A stretch of DNA of 46,659 bases from Gammaproteobacteria bacterium (GTDB lineage: Bacteria > Pseudomonadota > Gammaproteobacteria > Nitrosococcales > Methylophagaceae), in assembly GCA_028598975.1 (NCBI GenBank), contig JAQRMU010000063.1, positions 1-46,659 on the forward strand, written 5' to 3'. Below, one piece after another: positions 27,401-38,508 of this stretch. Position 1 is the first letter of the stretch, and each line of letters opens with the position of its first letter. Made by a program: the position numbers and the translations under genes. The notes below the pieces were generated by a model that did no database searches, was not told the origin of the DNA, and worked only from the letters and a program-made list of their open reading frames with translations.

Positions 27401-28609
27401 GAAGTTACTGTAGCAGATAATGAAGCAGTTGAAGCAGGACAAGTAGTTGCAACATGGGACCCTCATACACATCCAGTTGTAACTGAAGTAACAGGTGTGG
27501 TTGAACTAAAAGACTTAATTGAAGGTGTTACTGTTGACAAACAAGTCGATGAAGTAACAGGTTTAACAAGTTTGATCGTTCGTGAGCCACAGCAACGAAG
27601 CAGTGCATCAAAAGATATGCGCCCAATGGTGAAATTGGTTGATAGTGACGGGAATGATGTATTCATTATTGGAACAGATATCCCAGCACAATATTTCTTA
27701 CCAGGTGGTGCGATCGTAACAGTATCTGATGGTGCTGAAGTTGGTGTCGGTGATGTACTTGCTCGTATTCCACAAGAAAGTAGTAAAACACGTGATATCA
27801 CGGGTGGTCTACCTCGAGTAGCTGATTTATTTGAAGCACGTAAACCAAAAGATCCTGCATTGATGGCAGAAATCTCCGGTACGATTAGCTTTGGTAAAGA
27901 AACAAAAGGTAAGCAGCGTTTAGTTATTACTCCTAAAGAAGGTGATGTTCATGAGGAGTTAATTCCAAAATGGCGTCATGTCTCAGTGTTTGAAGGTGAA
28001 CATATAGAGAAAGGTGAAATGGTTGTTGATGGGCCAGAAGATCCACATGATATTTTACGTCTAAAGGGTACCTTTGCTCTAGCCAACTATATGGTTGCTG
28101 AGGTACAAGAAGTATACCGCTTACAAGGTGTAAAAATTAACGATAAGCACATTGAAGTTATTGTTCGTCAAATGCTACGTAAGGTAGAAATTACCTCAGC
28201 AGGTGACACGACATTCCTTAAAGGTGAGCAAGTCGAACATGACACAATCTTAGAAGCAAATGACAAAATGCGTGCTGAAGGCAAACTTGAAGCTGAATAT
28301 ACTCATATGCTACTAGGTATTACTAAAGCATCACTTGCAACAGATTCATTTATTTCTGCTGCATCGTTCCAAGAAACAACACGTGTCTTAACAGATGCTG
28401 CTGTGACAGGAAAACGTGATCCTTTACGTGGTCTGAAAGAAAATGTAATTGTAGGTCGACTAATTCCTGCAGGTACGGGCTTGGCTTATCATAAAGAGCG
28501 TTACCGTAAACGTCACGCTGATGATGCGCCAGTCGTAGAGAAAAAAGCAAAAAAAACAGCAGTAGTAGAAGCTGATGATAATAATGAGGTTTCTGGAAAC
28601 GTATCTTAA
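24401..28609 (+). CDS. rpoC: DNA-directed RNA polymerase subunit beta'
   Basis: Beta' supplies the clamp and the catalytic magnesium site. The 1402 residues contain zinc site 1 (Cys70, Cys72, Cys85, Cys88), the invariant [12 protein letters not shown] loop with Asp460, Asp462 and Asp464, and zinc site 2 (Cys814, Cys887, Cys894, Cys897). The numbering is nearly identical to E. coli. Trigger-loop and bridge-helix regions ([22 protein letters not shown]) are intact. The C-terminus ends in a Lys/Ala/Glu-rich tail about as long as in E. coli (1407). The ribosome binding site is AGCGGAGAAAG. A long hairpin follows. Confidence 0.99.
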   Translation: MKDLLNLLKQQSTSDEFDAIRVGLASPKMVRSWSFGEVKKPETINYRTFKPEREGLFCSKIFGPVKDYECLCGKYKRLKHRGVICEKCGVEVTVAKVRRERMAHIELASPVAHIWFLKSLPSRISSFLDMTLRDIERVLYFEAFMVVDPGMTTLEVGQLMSDETYLNAVEEYGDEFDARMGAEAVQHLLRNIDLEQEIASIREGMDATKSETKIKKLTKRLKLMEAFLNSGNKPEWMVMEVLPILPPDLRPLVPLDGGRFATSDLNDLYRRVINRNNRLKRLLDLNAPDIIVRNEKRMLQESVDALLDNGRRGRAITGTNRMPLKSLADMIKGKQGRFRQNLLGKRVDYSGRSVIVVGPYLKLHQCGLPKKMALELFKPFIYGKLERKGLATTIKAAKKMVEREGPEVWDILEEVIREHPIMLNRAPTLHRLGIQAFEPLLIEGKAIQLHPLVCGAFNADFDGDQMAVHVPLSLEAQLEARSLMMATNNILSPANGEPVIIPSQDVVLGLYYMTRVLVNAKGEGLKFANLAELKRAYDNKEVALHAQITVRLEETDVTLPEPEQHKTIRVETTVGRAILFGIVPKGLPFSVVDRSMTKKALGDLINISYRALGLKDTVIFADQLMYLGFSQATKSGASVGVDDMAIPESKAEILAAAEAEVEEIATQYASGLVTDGERYNKIIDIWSRTNDQIANAMMDGLGADTVVDAEGNEVEQQSMNSIYMMADSGARGSAAQIRQLAGMRGLMAKPDGSIIETPITANFREGLDVLQYFISTHGARKGLADTALKTANSGYLTRRLVDVSQDLVVVEEDCGTEDGVNMSPIIEGGDVVEPLGERVLGRVVAVDVMSSSDELVIAAGTLMDEASVTQLEQAGIDEVIVRSAITCESRHGVCAACYGRDLGRGHIINQGEAVGVIAAQSIGEPGTQLTMRTFHIGGAASRTAADNSVALKFNGTIRFHNIKSVKHSSGKYIAVSRSGELHLIDDNGRERERYKIPYGSEVTVADNEAVEAGQVVATWDPHTHPVVTEVTGVVELKDLIEGVTVDKQVDEVTGLTSLIVREPQQRSSASKDMRPMVKLVDSDGNDVFIIGTDIPAQYFLPGGAIVTVSDGAEVGVGDVLARIPQESSKTRDITGGLPRVADLFEARKPKDPALMAEISGTISFGKETKGKQRLVITPKEGDVHEELIPKWRHVSVFEGEHIEKGEMVVDGPEDPHDILRLKGTFALANYMVAEVQEVYRLQGVKINDKHIEVIVRQMLRKVEITSAGDTTFLKGEQVEHDTILEANDKMRAEGKLEAEYTHMLLGITKASLATDSFISAASFQETTRVLTDAAVTGKRDPLRGLKENVIVGRLIPAGTGLAYHKERYRKRHADDAPVVEKKAKKTAVVEADDNNEVSGNVS

Positions 28610-28654
28610 AGAAAATCTTAAGCTCCATTAATTTGAGTTTGTAGAATTAAATCA

Positions 28655-28683
28655 TAGAACACCCTCTATTTCAGGGTGTTCTA
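28655..28683 (+). terminator. Strong hairpin after rpoC
   Basis: An 11-bp perfect inverted repeat (TAGAACACCCT/AGGGTGTTCTA) with a 7-base loop, extendable with ATCA/TGAT, lies 45 bases after the rpoC stop. The T run is missing, so it may act in Rho-assisted termination or 3'-end protection. It separates the rpoBC transcript from the rpsL promoter. Confidence 0.6.
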
Positions 28684-28737
28684 TATGATGCTTTTACAAT
28701 CTAACTTAATGTTAGTTCCTTGATTTGAAAAGATACC

Positions 28738-28766
28738 TTGATCAATATTTGATTAAGTAGTAGAAT
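28738..28766 (+). promoter_or_regulatory. Candidate sigma70 promoter of the str-S10-spc-alpha cluster
   Basis: TTGATC (28738-28743, four of six), a 17-base spacer and TAGAAT (28761-28766, five of six) form a good promoter 106 bases before rpsL. It lies between the rpoC hairpin and the coding region, the only sizeable gap (262 bp) before the ribosomal cluster, so it probably drives much of it. Confidence 0.65.
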
Positions 28767-28872
28767 TCCTCTTCTTTGTCGGACATTCTCGTAGAGATGT
28801 TTGATTTTACCCGGTATAGCGGTTTATTTGAGTCGCTGATTTACCAAATAGAATATGTAAGGCTGTAATTCA

Positions 28873-29244
28873 ATGGCAACAATTAATCAACTGGTTCGTA
28901 AACCTAGATTGAAGCAGAAGAAAAAGAATAATGTACCAGCGTTGCAGGCATGTCCTCAACGTCGTGGTGTATGTACTCGTGTATACACAACTACACCTAA
29001 AAAACCTAACTCAGCGATGCGTAAAGTTGCTCGTGTACGTTTAACAAATGGTTTTGAAGTGACATCATACATCGGTGGTGAAGGCCATAACTTGCAAGAG
29101 CATAGTGTGGTATTAATCCGTGGTGGTCGTGTTAAAGATTTACCAGGTGTACGTTATCATACAGTTCGTGGCGCATTAGATACATCTGGTGTAGCTGCAC
29201 GACGTCAAGGTCGTTCTAAATACGGCGCGAAGCGTCCAAAATAA
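28873..29244 (+). CDS. rpsL: 30S ribosomal protein S12
   Basis: S12 lies at the decoding centre and controls translational accuracy. The 123 residues contain the [10 protein letters not shown] loop (Lys43 and Lys44) and [14 protein letters not shown] (Lys88). These positions mutate to streptomycin resistance in E. coli and are wild type here. It is first in the str cluster, with rpsG 46 bp downstream. Confidence 0.98.
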   Translation: MATINQLVRKPRLKQKKKNNVPALQACPQRRGVCTRVYTTTPKKPNSAMRKVARVRLTNGFEVTSYIGGEGHNLQEHSVVLIRGGRVKDLPGVRYHTVRGALDTSGVAARRQGRSKYGAKRPK

Positions 29245-29290
29245 TAGTCGTTTAAATACGTCTAATATAATTAAGAATTAGGAAAGATAA

Positions 29291-29761
29291 ATGCCAAGAA
29301 GAAGGGTTGTTGCCAAACGCGAAGTACTGCCAGATCCAAAGTTTAATAACATTGGTTTAGCTAAGTTTATCAATGTCATCATGAAAGATGGTAAAAAATC
29401 AATAGCAGAAAAAATTGCTTATGATGCATTGGATTCTGTTGCAGAAAGCAAAGGTTCAAATGGTTTAGATGTTTTTCAACAAGCATTGGATAATATTAGC
29501 CCAATGGTTGAGGTTAAATCTCGCCGTGTTGGTGGTGCGACATACCAAGTGCCTGTAGAAGTTCGTGCTGAACGTCGTGTTGCTTTAGCAATGCGTTGGT
29601 TATCAGAAGCTGCGCGTAAGCGTGGTGAAAAGTCTATGTCAATGCGTTTAGCTGGTGAGCTTGGCGATGCATTTGATAGCAAAGGTAGTGCAGTTAAGAA
29701 GAAAGAAGATACGCATCGTATGGCTGATGCTAACAAGGCATTTTCTCACTTCCGTTTTTAA
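29291..29761 (+). CDS. rpsG: 30S ribosomal protein S7
   Basis: S7 nucleates assembly of the 30S head and contacts tRNA at the E site. The 156 residues show [34 protein letters not shown], the beta-hairpin [16 protein letters not shown] and ALRWL-like [14 protein letters not shown]. The start ATG at 29291 has AGGAAAG upstream. In E. coli S7 represses the str operon by binding between rpsL and rpsG; I cannot assign that structure here. Confidence 0.98.
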   Translation: MPRRRVVAKREVLPDPKFNNIGLAKFINVIMKDGKKSIAEKIAYDALDSVAESKGSNGLDVFQQALDNISPMVEVKSRRVGGATYQVPVEVRAERRVALAMRWLSEAARKRGEKSMSMRLAGELGDAFDSKGSAVKKKEDTHRMADANKAFSHFRF

Positions 29762-29765
29762 ACTT

Positions 29766-29785
29766 AAGGTCCTTTGGGGCCTTTT
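29766..29785 (+). other. Weak terminator-like hairpin between rpsG and fusA
   Basis: AAGGTCC and GGGCCTT (one G-U pair) enclose a short loop and are followed by TT only. It begins 4 bases after the rpsG stop. It is too weak to insulate fusA, but could trim expression or protect the rpsG mRNA end. Confidence 0.35.
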
Positions 29786-29846
29786 GTATGTTCCATCTAG
29801 TAACACCGTTCTTTAACAATATTTATTAACTTATAGAGTACCGATT

Positions 29847-31946
29847 GTGGCGCGAAGCACACCTATAGATCGATACCGTAATATCGGTATCATGGCTCAT
29901 ATTGACGCGGGTAAAACCACGACAACTGAGCGCGTGTTGTTTTACACAGGTATCTCTCACAAGATCGGTGAAGTTCATGATGGCGCAGCCACCATGGACT
30001 GGATGGAGCAGGAACAAGAACGAGGTATAACAATTACCTCTGCTGCGACAACATGTTTCTGGTCAGGAATGGACAAGCAATTTCCTGAGCATCGCATTAA
30101 CATCATTGATACACCAGGTCACGTTGACTTCACGATTGAAGTTGAGAGATCTTTACGTGTTTTAGATGGAGCTGTTGCAGTATTCTGTGCAGTCGGAGGT
30201 GTCGAGCCTCAATCTGAAACCGTTTGGCGACAAGCTAATAAATATAAAGTACCTCGTATGGCATTCATCAATAAGATGGATCGCTCAGGTGCTGACTTCC
30301 TCCGCGTTATCGAACAAATCAAAGACCGTTTGGGTGCAAACCCAGTTCCAATGCAGTTACCCATCGGTGCTGAAGAAGAATTTGAAGGTTTGGTCGATCT
30401 CATTCGCATGAAAGCAATCTATTGGAATGATACTGATTTAGGTGTTACTTACGAAGCACGTGATATCGCTCCAGATATGCTTGATAAATGTGAAATGTAT
30501 AGAGAGCAACTCGTTGAAGTTGCTGCAGAAGCGAATGAAGAGTTAATGGATAAATATCTGGAAGACGGAGAGCTTTCAGTACAGGATATTAAAGATGGTA
30601 TTCGTCTGCAAACATTAGCAAATCAAATAGTTCCTGCTTTTTGTGGTTCAGCATTCAAAAATAAGGGTGTTCAGGCGATGCTTGATGCCGTTGTGGAATA
30701 TATGCCATCACCATTAGATGTACCAGCAATAACAGGAATTCTTGATGACAAAGCAGAATCAGAAGGTTCTCGTCTTGCTGAAGATGAGCAAGCTTTCGCA
30801 TCACTCGCGTTCAAAATTGCCACAGACCCTTTTGTTGGCACATTAACATTCTTCCGCGTTTATTCTGGTGTTCTAAAATCAGGTGATGCTGTTTACAATC
30901 CAGTTAAAGGCAAAAAAGAACGTATTGGCCGCATTGTACAAATGCACAGTAATAGCCGCGAAGAAATTACTGAAGTACGTGCAGGTGATATTGCCGCAGC
31001 AATTGGCTTAAAAGATACCACTACTGGTGATACTTTATGTTCAATAGATGATGTTATTACACTTGAACGTATGGAGTTCCCTGAACCTGTAATTTCAGTA
31101 GCAATAGAACCTAGAACACAAGCTGATCAAGAAAAAATGAGTATTGCTCTTGGTAAGTTAGCAAAAGAAGATCCTTCATTTAGAGTCTCTACAGACGAAG
31201 AATCTGCACAGACAATCATTGCCGGAATGGGCGAACTTCACCTTGATATTATTGTAGATCGCTTGAAGCGTGAATTCAGCGTGGGTGCTAATGTCGGCGC
31301 TCCACAAGTGGCTTATCGTGAAACAATTCGTAAAACAGTTGAAGCTGAAGGTAAATTTGTGCGCCAAAGTGGTGGTAAAGGTCAGTACGGACATGTTTGG
31401 TTACGCTTGGTGCCGCAAGATGCAGGTGCTGGTTATGCCTTTGAAAATGCCATTATAGGTGGATCAGTTCCTAAAGAGTTCATCACATCTGTAGATAAAG
31501 GTATACAAGAGCAGATGAAAAATGGTGTAATAGCTGGCTACCCAGTAGAAGATGTCAAAGTTACATTGTTTGATGGTTCTTATCATGATGTAGATTCAAA
31601 TGAGATGGCGTTTAAAGTTGCTGGCTCACTTGGGTTTAGAAACGGTGCACTAGAGGCTGATCCTGCTCTCTTAGAGCCTGTTATGAAAATTGAGGTTGTT
31701 ACCCCAGAAAATTATATGGGTGACGTGATGGGCGACTTAAACCGCCGTCGTGGCCTTGTAAGTGGGATGGAAGATTCGGCAGGCGGCAAGATTATTAATG
31801 CCGAAGTGCCATTAGCTGAGATGTTCGGCTATGCGACAGATTTGCGTTCTGCAACGCAGGGACGAGCGACATACTCTATGGAGTTCTCTCGATATGCAGA
31901 AACACCGAATAATGTAACTGATGCAGTTGTCAGTAAAACAAGATAA
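29847..31946 (+). CDS. fusA: Elongation factor G
   Basis: EF-G is the GTPase that drives translocation and, with RRF, ribosome recycling. The 699 residues show G1 AHIDAGKTT (17-25), [28 protein letters not shown], and domain IV with [11 protein letters not shown] and the [15 protein letters not shown] tip region. Domain V ends with a [18 protein letters not shown] motif. It starts at GTG, matching MARxTPI in relatives. Compared with the flanking tuf and ribosomal genes it uses noticeably more ATA and AGA codons. It lies 31 bp before tufA. Confidence 0.98.
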   Translation: MARSTPIDRYRNIGIMAHIDAGKTTTTERVLFYTGISHKIGEVHDGAATMDWMEQEQERGITITSAATTCFWSGMDKQFPEHRINIIDTPGHVDFTIEVERSLRVLDGAVAVFCAVGGVEPQSETVWRQANKYKVPRMAFINKMDRSGADFLRVIEQIKDRLGANPVPMQLPIGAEEEFEGLVDLIRMKAIYWNDTDLGVTYEARDIAPDMLDKCEMYREQLVEVAAEANEELMDKYLEDGELSVQDIKDGIRLQTLANQIVPAFCGSAFKNKGVQAMLDAVVEYMPSPLDVPAITGILDDKAESEGSRLAEDEQAFASLAFKIATDPFVGTLTFFRVYSGVLKSGDAVYNPVKGKKERIGRIVQMHSNSREEITEVRAGDIAAAIGLKDTTTGDTLCSIDDVITLERMEFPEPVISVAIEPRTQADQEKMSIALGKLAKEDPSFRVSTDEESAQTIIAGMGELHLDIIVDRLKREFSVGANVGAPQVAYRETIRKTVEAEGKFVRQSGGKGQYGHVWLRLVPQDAGAGYAFENAIIGGSVPKEFITSVDKGIQEQMKNGVIAGYPVEDVKVTLFDGSYHDVDSNEMAFKVAGSLGFRNGALEADPALLEPVMKIEVVTPENYMGDVMGDLNRRRGLVSGMEDSAGGKIINAEVPLAEMFGYATDLRSATQGRATYSMEFSRYAETPNNVTDAVVSKTR

Positions 31947-31977
31947 TAAATATATATAGTTAATTGAGGTAGGCGAA

Positions 31978-33168
31978 ATGGCTAAAGAGAAATTTGAACG
32001 AAGTAAACCACATGTAAATGTGGGTACAATTGGTCACGTAGATCATGGTAAAACAACACTAACAGCAGCGATTACAAAAGTAATGGCCGAAGCACTTGGT
32101 GGTGAAGCTAAATCATTTGCTGAAATTGATAACGCGCCAGAAGAAAGAGAGCGTGGTATTACTATCTCAACATCACACGTTGAATATGAAACAGAATCAC
32201 GTCACTACGCCCACGTAGATTGCCCAGGCCATGCTGATTACGTTAAAAACATGATCACCGGTGCTGCACAAATGGACGGTGCTATCTTAGTAGTAAATGC
32301 TGCTGATGGTCCAATGCCACAAACACGTGAGCACATCCTATTATCACGTCAAGTAGGTGTACCATACATCGTAGTATTCATGAACAAAGCCGACATGGTT
32401 GATGATGAAGAACTTATCGAACTTGTTGAAATGGAAGTGCGTGAGTTACTAGACAAATACGATTTCCCAGGTGATGACACACCAATCGTAGTTGGTTCAG
32501 CACTTAAAGCATTAGAAGGCGACACAAGCGACATTGGTGTTCCATCAATTCTTAAGCTTGGTGAAGCAATGGATAGCTACTTCCCGTTACCAGAGCGTGC
32601 AGTAGATGGTTCATTCCTAATGCCGATTGAAGACGTATTCTCAATCTCAGGTCGTGGTACAGTAGTAACAGGCCGTGTAGAGCGTGGTATCGTAAAAGTT
32701 GGTGAAGAACTAGAAATCGTTGGTATCAAAGAAACAGCGAAAACAACCTGTACAGGTGTTGAAATGTTCCGTAAGTTACTTGACGAAGGTCAAGCAGGTG
32801 ATAACGTAGGTGTATTACTACGTGGTACAAAACGTGAAGATGTTGACCGTGGTCAAGTACTCGCACACGTAGGTACAATCAACCCACACACTCGTTTTGA
32901 TGCAGAAGTCTACATCTTATCTAAAGATGAAGGTGGTCGTCACACACCATTCTTTAATGGTTACCGTCCACAGTTCTACTTCCGTACAACAGACGTAACA
33001 GGCGCATGTGAATTACCAGAAGGTATTGAAATGGTAATGCCAGGCGACAACGTTAAAATGGACGTGACTTTAATCGCACCGATTGCGATGGAAGAAGGTT
33101 TACGTTTTGCTATTCGTGAAGGTGGCCGTACCGTTGGTGCCGGCGTCGTAAGTAAGATCGCAGAGTAA
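31978..33168 (+). CDS. tufA: Elongation factor Tu, copy A
   Basis: The second EF-Tu gene encodes the same 396 residues as tufB. The nucleotide sequences agree throughout by my reading and diverge only at the last codon (GAG TAA here, GAA TAG in tufB) and immediately upstream of ATG. It has its own ribosome binding site (GAGGTAGG) after fusA. Only 6 bp separate it from rpsJ, so the str cluster runs into the S10 cluster. Confidence 0.98.
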   Translation: MAKEKFERSKPHVNVGTIGHVDHGKTTLTAAITKVMAEALGGEAKSFAEIDNAPEERERGITISTSHVEYETESRHYAHVDCPGHADYVKNMITGAAQMDGAILVVNAADGPMPQTREHILLSRQVGVPYIVVFMNKADMVDDEELIELVEMEVRELLDKYDFPGDDTPIVVGSALKALEGDTSDIGVPSILKLGEAMDSYFPLPERAVDGSFLMPIEDVFSISGRGTVVTGRVERGIVKVGEELEIVGIKETAKTTCTGVEMFRKLLDEGQAGDNVGVLLRGTKREDVDRGQVLAHVGTINPHTRFDAEVYILSKDEGGRHTPFFNGYRPQFYFRTTDVTGACELPEGIEMVMPGDNVKMDVTLIAPIAMEEGLRFAIREGGRTVGAGVVSKIAE

Positions 33169-33174
33169 TAAATA

Positions 33175-33489
33175 ATGGCTACAAACCAAACTATTAGAAT
33201 CAGACTGAAATCTTTCGATCACCGATTGATAGACCAATCTGCTAAAGAAATTGTTGAAACAGCTAAACGTACTGGTGCTCGTATCAATGGACCTATTCCA
33301 TTGCCTACGAAAAAAGAACGTTTTACTATTTTGATTTCACCGCATGTCAACAAAGATGCACGTGATCAGTACGAAATCCGTACTCACAAACGTCTTATGG
33401 ATATTGTTGAACCTACTGATAAAACAGTAGATGCATTAATGAAACTGGATCTCGCCGCTGGTGTAGATGTCCAGATCAAATTAAATTAA
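33175..33489 (+). CDS. rpsJ: 30S ribosomal protein S10
   Basis: S10 belongs to the 30S head and also acts as NusE in antitermination with NusB and in coupling to NusG. The 104 residues show [44 protein letters not shown] and [12 protein letters not shown]. No leader separates it from tufA, and its ribosome binding site is poor, so translation may be coupled to tufA. Confidence 0.98.
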   Translation: MATNQTIRIRLKSFDHRLIDQSAKEIVETAKRTGARINGPIPLPTKKERFTILISPHVNKDARDQYEIRTHKRLMDIVEPTDKTVDALMKLDLAAGVDVQIKLN

Positions 33490-33501
33490 GGGGCTAGCTC
33501 A

Positions 33502-34134
33502 ATGACTATTGGACTTGTCGGCCGTAAACGTGGAATGACACGTGTCTTCACTGAAGACGGTGTGTCAACACCTGTAACGGTAATTGAAGTTGAAGCTAAT
33601 CGCATCAGCCAACTAAAAACAGTTGAGAATGATGGGTATAACGCGGTGCAAGTGACTGTTGGGTCTAAAAAAGCATCACGTGTATCTAAATCACAAGCTG
33701 GTCACTTTGCAAAAGCAGAATCTGCTGCTGGTAGCACTGTGAGTGAGTTTGTTGTTGATGATTTAGCAGGTTTGGAACTTGGTTCAGAAATCAAAGTAGA
33801 TATCTTTGAAGCTGGTCAAGCAATCGATGTAACAGGTATTACTAAAGGTAAAGGTTTTGCCGGTGTAATGAAGCGCTACGGTTTCCGTGGTGGTGATGCA
33901 ACACATGGTAACTCTATCTCTCATAGAGCGCCTGGTTCGATTGGTCAGTGTCAAACACCAGGCCGCGTATTTAAAGAAAAGAAAATGGCAGGACATATGG
34001 GTGATGTACAGCGTACATTACAAAACTTGTCTGTTGTTCGTATAGATGAAGAACGTAACTTAGTACTTGTAAAAGGTTCAGTACCTGGCGCAAAAGGCGG
34101 TAGCGTTATTATTCGTCCTGCTGTTAAAGCTTAA
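33502..34134 (+). CDS. rplC: 50S ribosomal protein L3
   Basis: L3 is an early assembly protein reaching toward the peptidyl transferase centre. The 210 residues include [26 protein letters not shown] at the start and [32 protein letters not shown]. The glutamine in GQCQTPG is the one methylated by PrmB in E. coli. It follows rpsJ by 12 bp with an AGGGGC-type ribosome binding site. Confidence 0.98.
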   Translation: MTIGLVGRKRGMTRVFTEDGVSTPVTVIEVEANRISQLKTVENDGYNAVQVTVGSKKASRVSKSQAGHFAKAESAAGSTVSEFVVDDLAGLELGSEIKVDIFEAGQAIDVTGITKGKGFAGVMKRYGFRGGDATHGNSISHRAPGSIGQCQTPGRVFKEKKMAGHMGDVQRTLQNLSVVRIDEERNLVLVKGSVPGAKGGSVIIRPAVKA

Positions 34135-34152
34135 GATTCTTAGGGGAATATT

Positions 34153-34770
34153 GTGGATCTTCAATTACAATCTTTCGATGGAAAAAAAGCTGGAAACATT
34201 ACTGTTTCTGATGCTATGTTCGATCGTGAATATAATGAATCTTTGGTTCATCAAGTCGTAACAGCCTTTATGGCTGGTGCTCGTAGCGGTACGCACGCAC
34301 AAAAAACACGCTCTGAAGTTCGTGGTGGTGGTCGTAAGCCATTCGCACAAAAAGGTAGTGGTCGTGCTCGTGCAGGAACAATCAGAAGCCCATTATGGCG
34401 TTCTGGTGGTACTACATTTGCTGCTAAGCCTCGCGACTATAGCCAAAAAGTTAACCGTAAAGTGTACCGAAATGCAATTTGCACAATCCTTTCTGAGTTG
34501 CGTCGTAATGATGCACTAGTAGTGGTTGATAAAATTGAATTAGAGTCACCTAAAACAAAAGACTTACTTGCAAAAGTATCTGGTTTAGGTCTTAAAAATG
34601 CACTTCTTGTTACTGAGAATGCAGCAGGAAATGTAGATTTAGCATCACGTAATGTCTATGACCTTGCTGCTACAGATGCAGCGCATCTAAACCCAGTAGC
34701 ATTGCTAAGATTTGAAAAAGTTGTGATGAGTGAAGACTCAATTCGCAAACTTGAGGAGTCATTAGTATGA
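34153..34770 (+). CDS. rplD: 50S ribosomal protein L4
   Basis: L4 lines the peptide exit tunnel and in E. coli represses the S10 operon. The 205 residues carry the tunnel loop [32 protein letters not shown] (about 55-86), unchanged at positions tied to macrolide resistance. It starts at GTG with AGGGGAA ahead. The stop overlaps the rplW ATG by 4 bp. Since no S10 leader exists here, L4 control of this cluster by the E. coli mechanism is unlikely. Confidence 0.98.
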   Translation: MDLQLQSFDGKKAGNITVSDAMFDREYNESLVHQVVTAFMAGARSGTHAQKTRSEVRGGGRKPFAQKGSGRARAGTIRSPLWRSGGTTFAAKPRDYSQKVNRKVYRNAICTILSELRRNDALVVVDKIELESPKTKDLLAKVSGLGLKNALLVTENAAGNVDLASRNVYDLAATDAAHLNPVALLRFEKVVMSEDSIRKLEESLV

Positions 34771-35060
34771 ATGTTGAAAGACTAACTAAAGTTATTGTTG
34801 GCCCTGTTGTTGCTGAAAAAGCATCACGTGTTGCTGAACAGAATAACCAGGTTGTATTAAAAGTACTTCCAAATGCAAACAAATTAGAAATCAAACATGC
34901 TGTAGAGCAAATGTTTGACGTAAAAGTTGCATCAGTTACTACGACAAATGTTAAAGGTAAAGTAAAACGTACTGGCCGCATTATGGGTAAACGTAGTGAT
35001 TGGAAGAAAGCCTATGTCACTCTTGTTGATGGCGCAGACATCAACTTCCTTGGTGAATAG
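34767..35060 (+). CDS. rplW: 50S ribosomal protein L23
   Basis: L23 sits at the tunnel exit and docks trigger factor and SRP. The 97 residues have the conserved [15 protein letters not shown] start, the [19 protein letters not shown] helix-strand and the [17 protein letters not shown] loop. Four bases overlap with rplD, so translation is coupled. Confidence 0.97.
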   Translation: MNVERLTKVIVGPVVAEKASRVAEQNNQVVLKVLPNANKLEIKHAVEQMFDVKVASVTTTNVKGKVKRTGRIMGKRSDWKKAYVTLVDGADINFLGE

Positions 35061-35088
35061 AAAATAATATATTGGTGAGGAAACAGGA

Positions 35089-35916
35089 ATGGCATTAATT
35101 AAGGCTAAACCTACATCAGCTGGACGTAGATTTGTAGTTCAGGTTAAAACAGATGATTTACATAAAGGTGCACCATATGCACCTCTAGTAGAAAAGAAAT
35201 CTAAATCTGGCGGACGTAACAACGCTGGTCGCATCACAGTAAGACATCGTGGCGGTGGTCATAAACAACGTTACCGTATGATTGATTTTAAACGTACTAA
35301 AGATGGCATCCCAGCTGTTGTAGAACGTATTGAATACGATCCTAATCGTACGGCTCATATCGCATTGTTAAGCTATGCTGATGGTGAGAAAACATACATT
35401 ATTGCGCCTAAAGGTGTAGTAGCAGGCGATCGTTTAGAGTCTGGTGAAAACGCAGCAATGCGTGCAGGTAACTGCATGAAGTTAGCTTCAATTCCACTAG
35501 GTAGCACGATTCACTGTATTGAAATGAAGCCTGGTAAGGGTGCACAAATTGCACGTAGTGCCGGTGGTAGTGCTCAATATGTAGCGCGTGAAAATGGTTA
35601 TGCAACTGTACGTTTACGTTCAGGTGAAATGCGTAAGATTCCATTGGAATGTAAAGCAACACTTGGTGAAGTTGGTAATGGCGAGCATGCATTACGTTCA
35701 TTAGGTAAAGCGGGTGCTACAAGATGGCGCGGTGTTCGTCCAACGGTTCGTGGTGTTGTTATGAACCCGGTAGATCATCCACATGGTGGTGGTGAAGGTC
35801 GTACATCAGGTGGTCGTCACCCTGTATCACCATGGGGTATGCCAACTAAAGGCTACAAGACTCGTAAAAATAAACGTACAGATAACTTGATTGTACGTCG
35901 TCGTAATAAGAAATAG
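35089..35916 (+). CDS. rplB: 50S ribosomal protein L2
   Basis: L2 is essential for subunit joining and peptidyl transferase structure. The 275 residues show [22 protein letters not shown], the AGGSAQ-like [12 protein letters not shown] segment and the [26 protein letters not shown] tail with the functionally critical histidine. The ribosome binding site is GTGAGGAAA. The gap before rpsS is 12 bp. Confidence 0.98.
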   Translation: MALIKAKPTSAGRRFVVQVKTDDLHKGAPYAPLVEKKSKSGGRNNAGRITVRHRGGGHKQRYRMIDFKRTKDGIPAVVERIEYDPNRTAHIALLSYADGEKTYIIAPKGVVAGDRLESGENAAMRAGNCMKLASIPLGSTIHCIEMKPGKGAQIARSAGGSAQYVARENGYATVRLRSGEMRKIPLECKATLGEVGNGEHALRSLGKAGATRWRGVRPTVRGVVMNPVDHPHGGGEGRTSGGRHPVSPWGMPTKGYKTRKNKRTDNLIVRRRNKK

Positions 35917-35928
35917 GTAGGAATATAT

Positions 35929-36201
35929 ATGCCGCGTTCGATTAAAAAAGGTCCTTTTATAGACCAACACCTTGAAAAGAAGGTTTTAGAAGCGATTGAA
36001 ACAAACAACAAACGTCCGATTAAAACATGGTCGCGTCGTTCAATGATTTCACCAGAAATGATTGGTTTAACGATTGCTGTTCACAATGGTAAGCAACATA
36101 TGCCAGTATTTATAACAGAAGATATGGTCGGACATAAGTTAGGTGAGTTTTCACCAACACGTACTTTCCGTGGTCATATCGCCGATAAGAAAACTAGGTA
36201 A
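35929..36201 (+). CDS. rpsS: 30S ribosomal protein S19
   Basis: S19 binds the 30S head with S13 near the A-site finger. The 90 residues begin [18 protein letters not shown] and include [32 protein letters not shown] and [15 protein letters not shown]. It is near the family length of 92 and follows rplB directly. Confidence 0.98.
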   Translation: MPRSIKKGPFIDQHLEKKVLEAIETNNKRPIKTWSRRSMISPEMIGLTIAVHNGKQHMPVFITEDMVGHKLGEFSPTRTFRGHIADKKTR

Positions 36202-36211
36202 GGTTTAAATT

Positions 36212-36544
36212 ATGGCTACTACAGCAAAATACAGCTATGCAACAATATCTGCGCAAAAAGTACGTTTAGTTGCAGATCAGATTAGAGGATTGCCTGTTGA
36301 AAAAGCAATCAACCTACTTGCATACAGTCCAAAAAAAGCTGCGACATTAATGAAAGATGTGCTGAACTCTGCAATTGCAAATGCTGAGCACAATGATGGC
36401 GCAGATATCGATGAGCTCTATGTATCATCAGTTATGGTTGACGATGGCTCAACTATGAAACGTATGTCACCACGAGCAAAAGGTCGTGGTAACCGTATCC
36501 TTAAACGTACAAGTCACATTACTGTGATTGTAGACGAAAAGTAA
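36212..36544 (+). CDS. rplV: 50S ribosomal protein L22
   Basis: L22 extends a beta hairpin into the exit tunnel beside L4. The 110 residues show [24 protein letters not shown] and the hairpin [32 protein letters not shown], whose tip is intact. Start ATG is 10 bp after the rpsS stop. Confidence 0.97.
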   Translation: MATTAKYSYATISAQKVRLVADQIRGLPVEKAINLLAYSPKKAATLMKDVLNSAIANAEHNDGADIDELYVSSVMVDDGSTMKRMSPRAKGRGNRILKRTSHITVIVDEK

Positions 36545-36556
36545 GAGAGAATACTT

Positions 36557-37219
36557 ATGGGACAAAAGGTTCACCCAATAGGCTTCAGACTTGGTATAAT
36601 TAAAGATTGGAATTCGATCTGGTATGCTGACTCTGAAAATTTTTCAAGCATGCTTAATAATGATTTGAAAGTTCGTGCGTTTCTTAAAGAGAAATTAGCA
36701 CATGCTTCAGTTAGTAAAATTCAGATTGATAGACCAGCAAAAAATGCCAAAATTACAATCCATACGGCTCGTCCTGGGATCGTGATCGGTAAAAAAGGTG
36801 AAGATATTGATAAGCTTCGCGTAGCTGCCTCTGAAATCATGGGTGTGCCAGTCAATGTAGGTGTCGAAGAAATTCGCAAGCCTGAACTTGAGGCGACATT
36901 AGTTGCTGAAAGTGTTGCTCAGCAATTAGAACGTCGGATAATGTTCCGTCGAGCTATGAAACGTGCTGTTACAAATACTATGCGTTTAGGCGCAGGTGGT
37001 ATTCGTATTAACGTTGCTGGTCGTTTGAATGGTGCTGAGATTGCGCGTACAGAATGGTATCGTGAAGGTCGAGTGCCTTTGCATACTTTGCGTGCTGATA
37101 TCGACTATGGTACTGCGGAAGCAAACACGACTTACGGTATCATTGGTATCAAAGTTTGGATTTTTAAGGGTGAGGTTTTTGACGGTAATACGCAAACACC
37201 TGCTCAAGCAGAAAAGTAA
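36557..37219 (+). CDS. rpsC: 30S ribosomal protein S3
   Basis: S3 helps form the mRNA entry channel and its helicase activity. The 220 residues begin [17 protein letters not shown] domain carries the GxxG loop in [13 protein letters not shown] (about 77-88), and the C-terminal domain includes RRAMKRAV and GARGI-like [23 protein letters not shown]. It is shorter than the 233-residue E. coli protein at the tail. Confidence 0.98.
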   Translation: MGQKVHPIGFRLGIIKDWNSIWYADSENFSSMLNNDLKVRAFLKEKLAHASVSKIQIDRPAKNAKITIHTARPGIVIGKKGEDIDKLRVAASEIMGVPVNVGVEEIRKPELEATLVAESVAQQLERRIMFRRAMKRAVTNTMRLGAGGIRINVAGRLNGAEIARTEWYREGRVPLHTLRADIDYGTAEANTTYGIIGIKVWIFKGEVFDGNTQTPAQAEK

Positions 37220-37230
37220 GGTTATAACCA

Positions 37231-37644
37231 ATGTTACAGCCAAAAAGAACAAAATTTAGAAAGCAGATGAAGCTGCGTAATCGCGGTTTAGCACATCGTG
37301 GTTCAAAAGTAAGCTTTGGTGAGTTTGGTCTTAAGTCATTAGATCGCGGTAGAATTACTGCGCGTCAAATTGAGGCCGCTCGTCGTGCAATGACTCGTTA
37401 CATTAAGCGTGGCGGTAAAATCTGGATTCGTGTATTTCCAGACAAGCCGATCACTAGTAAGCCGTTAGAAGTGCGTCAAGGTAAAGGTAAGGGTAATGTT
37501 GAGTACTGGGTTGCTAATGTGCAACCAGGTCGCATGCTCTATGAAATGGAAGGTGTTTCTGAAGAAGTGGCACGCGAAGCGTTCCGTTTAGCAGCAGCTA
37601 AGCTTCCAGTTAAAACAACATTTGTAACTCGAGCGATACTGTAA
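37231..37644 (+). CDS. rplP: 50S ribosomal protein L16
   Basis: L16 is a late assembly protein near the A-site tRNA elbow. The 137 residues start [19 protein letters not shown] and include [31 protein letters not shown] and the conserved [28 protein letters not shown]. Its stop overlaps the rpmC start by one base (TAATG). Confidence 0.98.
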   Translation: MLQPKRTKFRKQMKLRNRGLAHRGSKVSFGEFGLKSLDRGRITARQIEAARRAMTRYIKRGGKIWIRVFPDKPITSKPLEVRQGKGKGNVEYWVANVQPGRMLYEMEGVSEEVAREAFRLAAAKLPVKTTFVTRAIL

Positions 37645-37829
37645 TGAATGCTAGTGAAATTAGAGCGAAATCTGCTGAAGATATTGGTAAAGAGCTAGAA
37701 GCTCTTCATAAAGAACAGTTTAATTTACGGATGCAAAATGCAACGGGTCAATTACAACGCACAAGTGAAATGCGTCGTGTTAGCCGTGAAATTGCACGTA
37801 TAAAAACTGTAATTAACGAAAATAAATAG
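37644..37829 (+). CDS. rpmC: 50S ribosomal protein L29
   Basis: A 61-residue two-helix protein near the tunnel exit. [36 protein letters not shown] and the [16 protein letters not shown] end are diagnostic. Single-base overlap with rplP suggests coupled translation. Ends the S10 cluster together with rpsQ. Confidence 0.95.
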   Translation: MNASEIRAKSAEDIGKELEALHKEQFNLRMQNATGQLQRTSEMRRVSREIARIKTVINENK

Positions 37830-37837
37830 GACTTAAG

Positions 37838-38098
37838 ATGAGTGAACAACAAAGTACTGCTCGTTCAGTAACTGGTCTTGTAGTCAGTGACAAGATGGAC
37901 AAAACAATTACGGTCTTAGTTGAACGTAAAGTTGCCCATCCTATCTACAAGAAATATGTAAGAAAATCTACAAAGCTACATGCGCATGATGAGAAAAATG
38001 AGTGCAATGTTGGTGATGTGGTAAGTATTTCTGCAAGTCGACCATTGTCTAAGAGTAAGTCTTGGAATTTGGTCGAAGTTCTAGAACGTGCTAAATAG
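37838..38098 (+). CDS. rpsQ: 30S ribosomal protein S17
   Basis: S17 is a primary 16S rRNA-binding protein in the 30S body. The 86 residues show the OB-fold pattern [41 protein letters not shown] and the [25 protein letters not shown] end. Last gene of the S10 set; rplN follows after 28 bp. Confidence 0.97.
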   Translation: MSEQQSTARSVTGLVVSDKMDKTITVLVERKVAHPIYKKYVRKSTKLHAHDEKNECNVGDVVSISASRPLSKSKSWNLVEVLERAK

Positions 38099-38126
38099 CA
38101 CAGCTATTAAACTTGGAGTTTAGACT

Positions 38127-38495
38127 ATGATTCAAATGCAAAGCAGTCTTGAAGCCGCGGATAATAGCGGTGCAAAGCGCATAGAATGTATTAAAGTATT
38201 GGGCGGTTCTCACCGTCGTTACGCTGGTATTGGTGATGTAATTAAAGTCACTATTAAAGAAGCTGTTCCTCGCGGTAAAGTAAAAAAAGGTGAGGTTCAT
38301 AATGCTGTGATCGTACGTACACGTAAAGGTGTTCGTCGTCCAGATGGTTCTTTAATCCGTTTTGATACGAATGCGGCTGTATTATTAAATGCAGCGCTTC
38401 AACCAATTGGAACTCGTATCTTTGGCCCTGTAACGCGTGAACTTCGTGGTGAAAAATTCATGAAGATTATTTCGTTAGCGCCTGAAGTATTATAA
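38127..38495 (+). CDS. rplN: 50S ribosomal protein L14
   Basis: L14 binds at the subunit interface and is the site where RsfS silences ribosomes. The 122 residues start [27 protein letters not shown] and include [23 protein letters not shown] and the [11 protein letters not shown] end. First gene of the spc set; the 28-bp gap carries no obvious promoter. Confidence 0.98.
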   Translation: MIQMQSSLEAADNSGAKRIECIKVLGGSHRRYAGIGDVIKVTIKEAVPRGKVKKGEVHNAVIVRTRKGVRRPDGSLIRFDTNAAVLLNAALQPIGTRIFGPVTRELRGEKFMKIISLAPEVL

Positions 38496-38508
38496 GTAGG
38501 AGTTCGAA

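Noticed and set aside
15437-33168. tuf pair as a transposon or composite element
   Set aside because: The repeated unit is exactly the coding sequence with no terminal inverted repeats or transposase; duplicated tuf is ancestral in proteobacteria.
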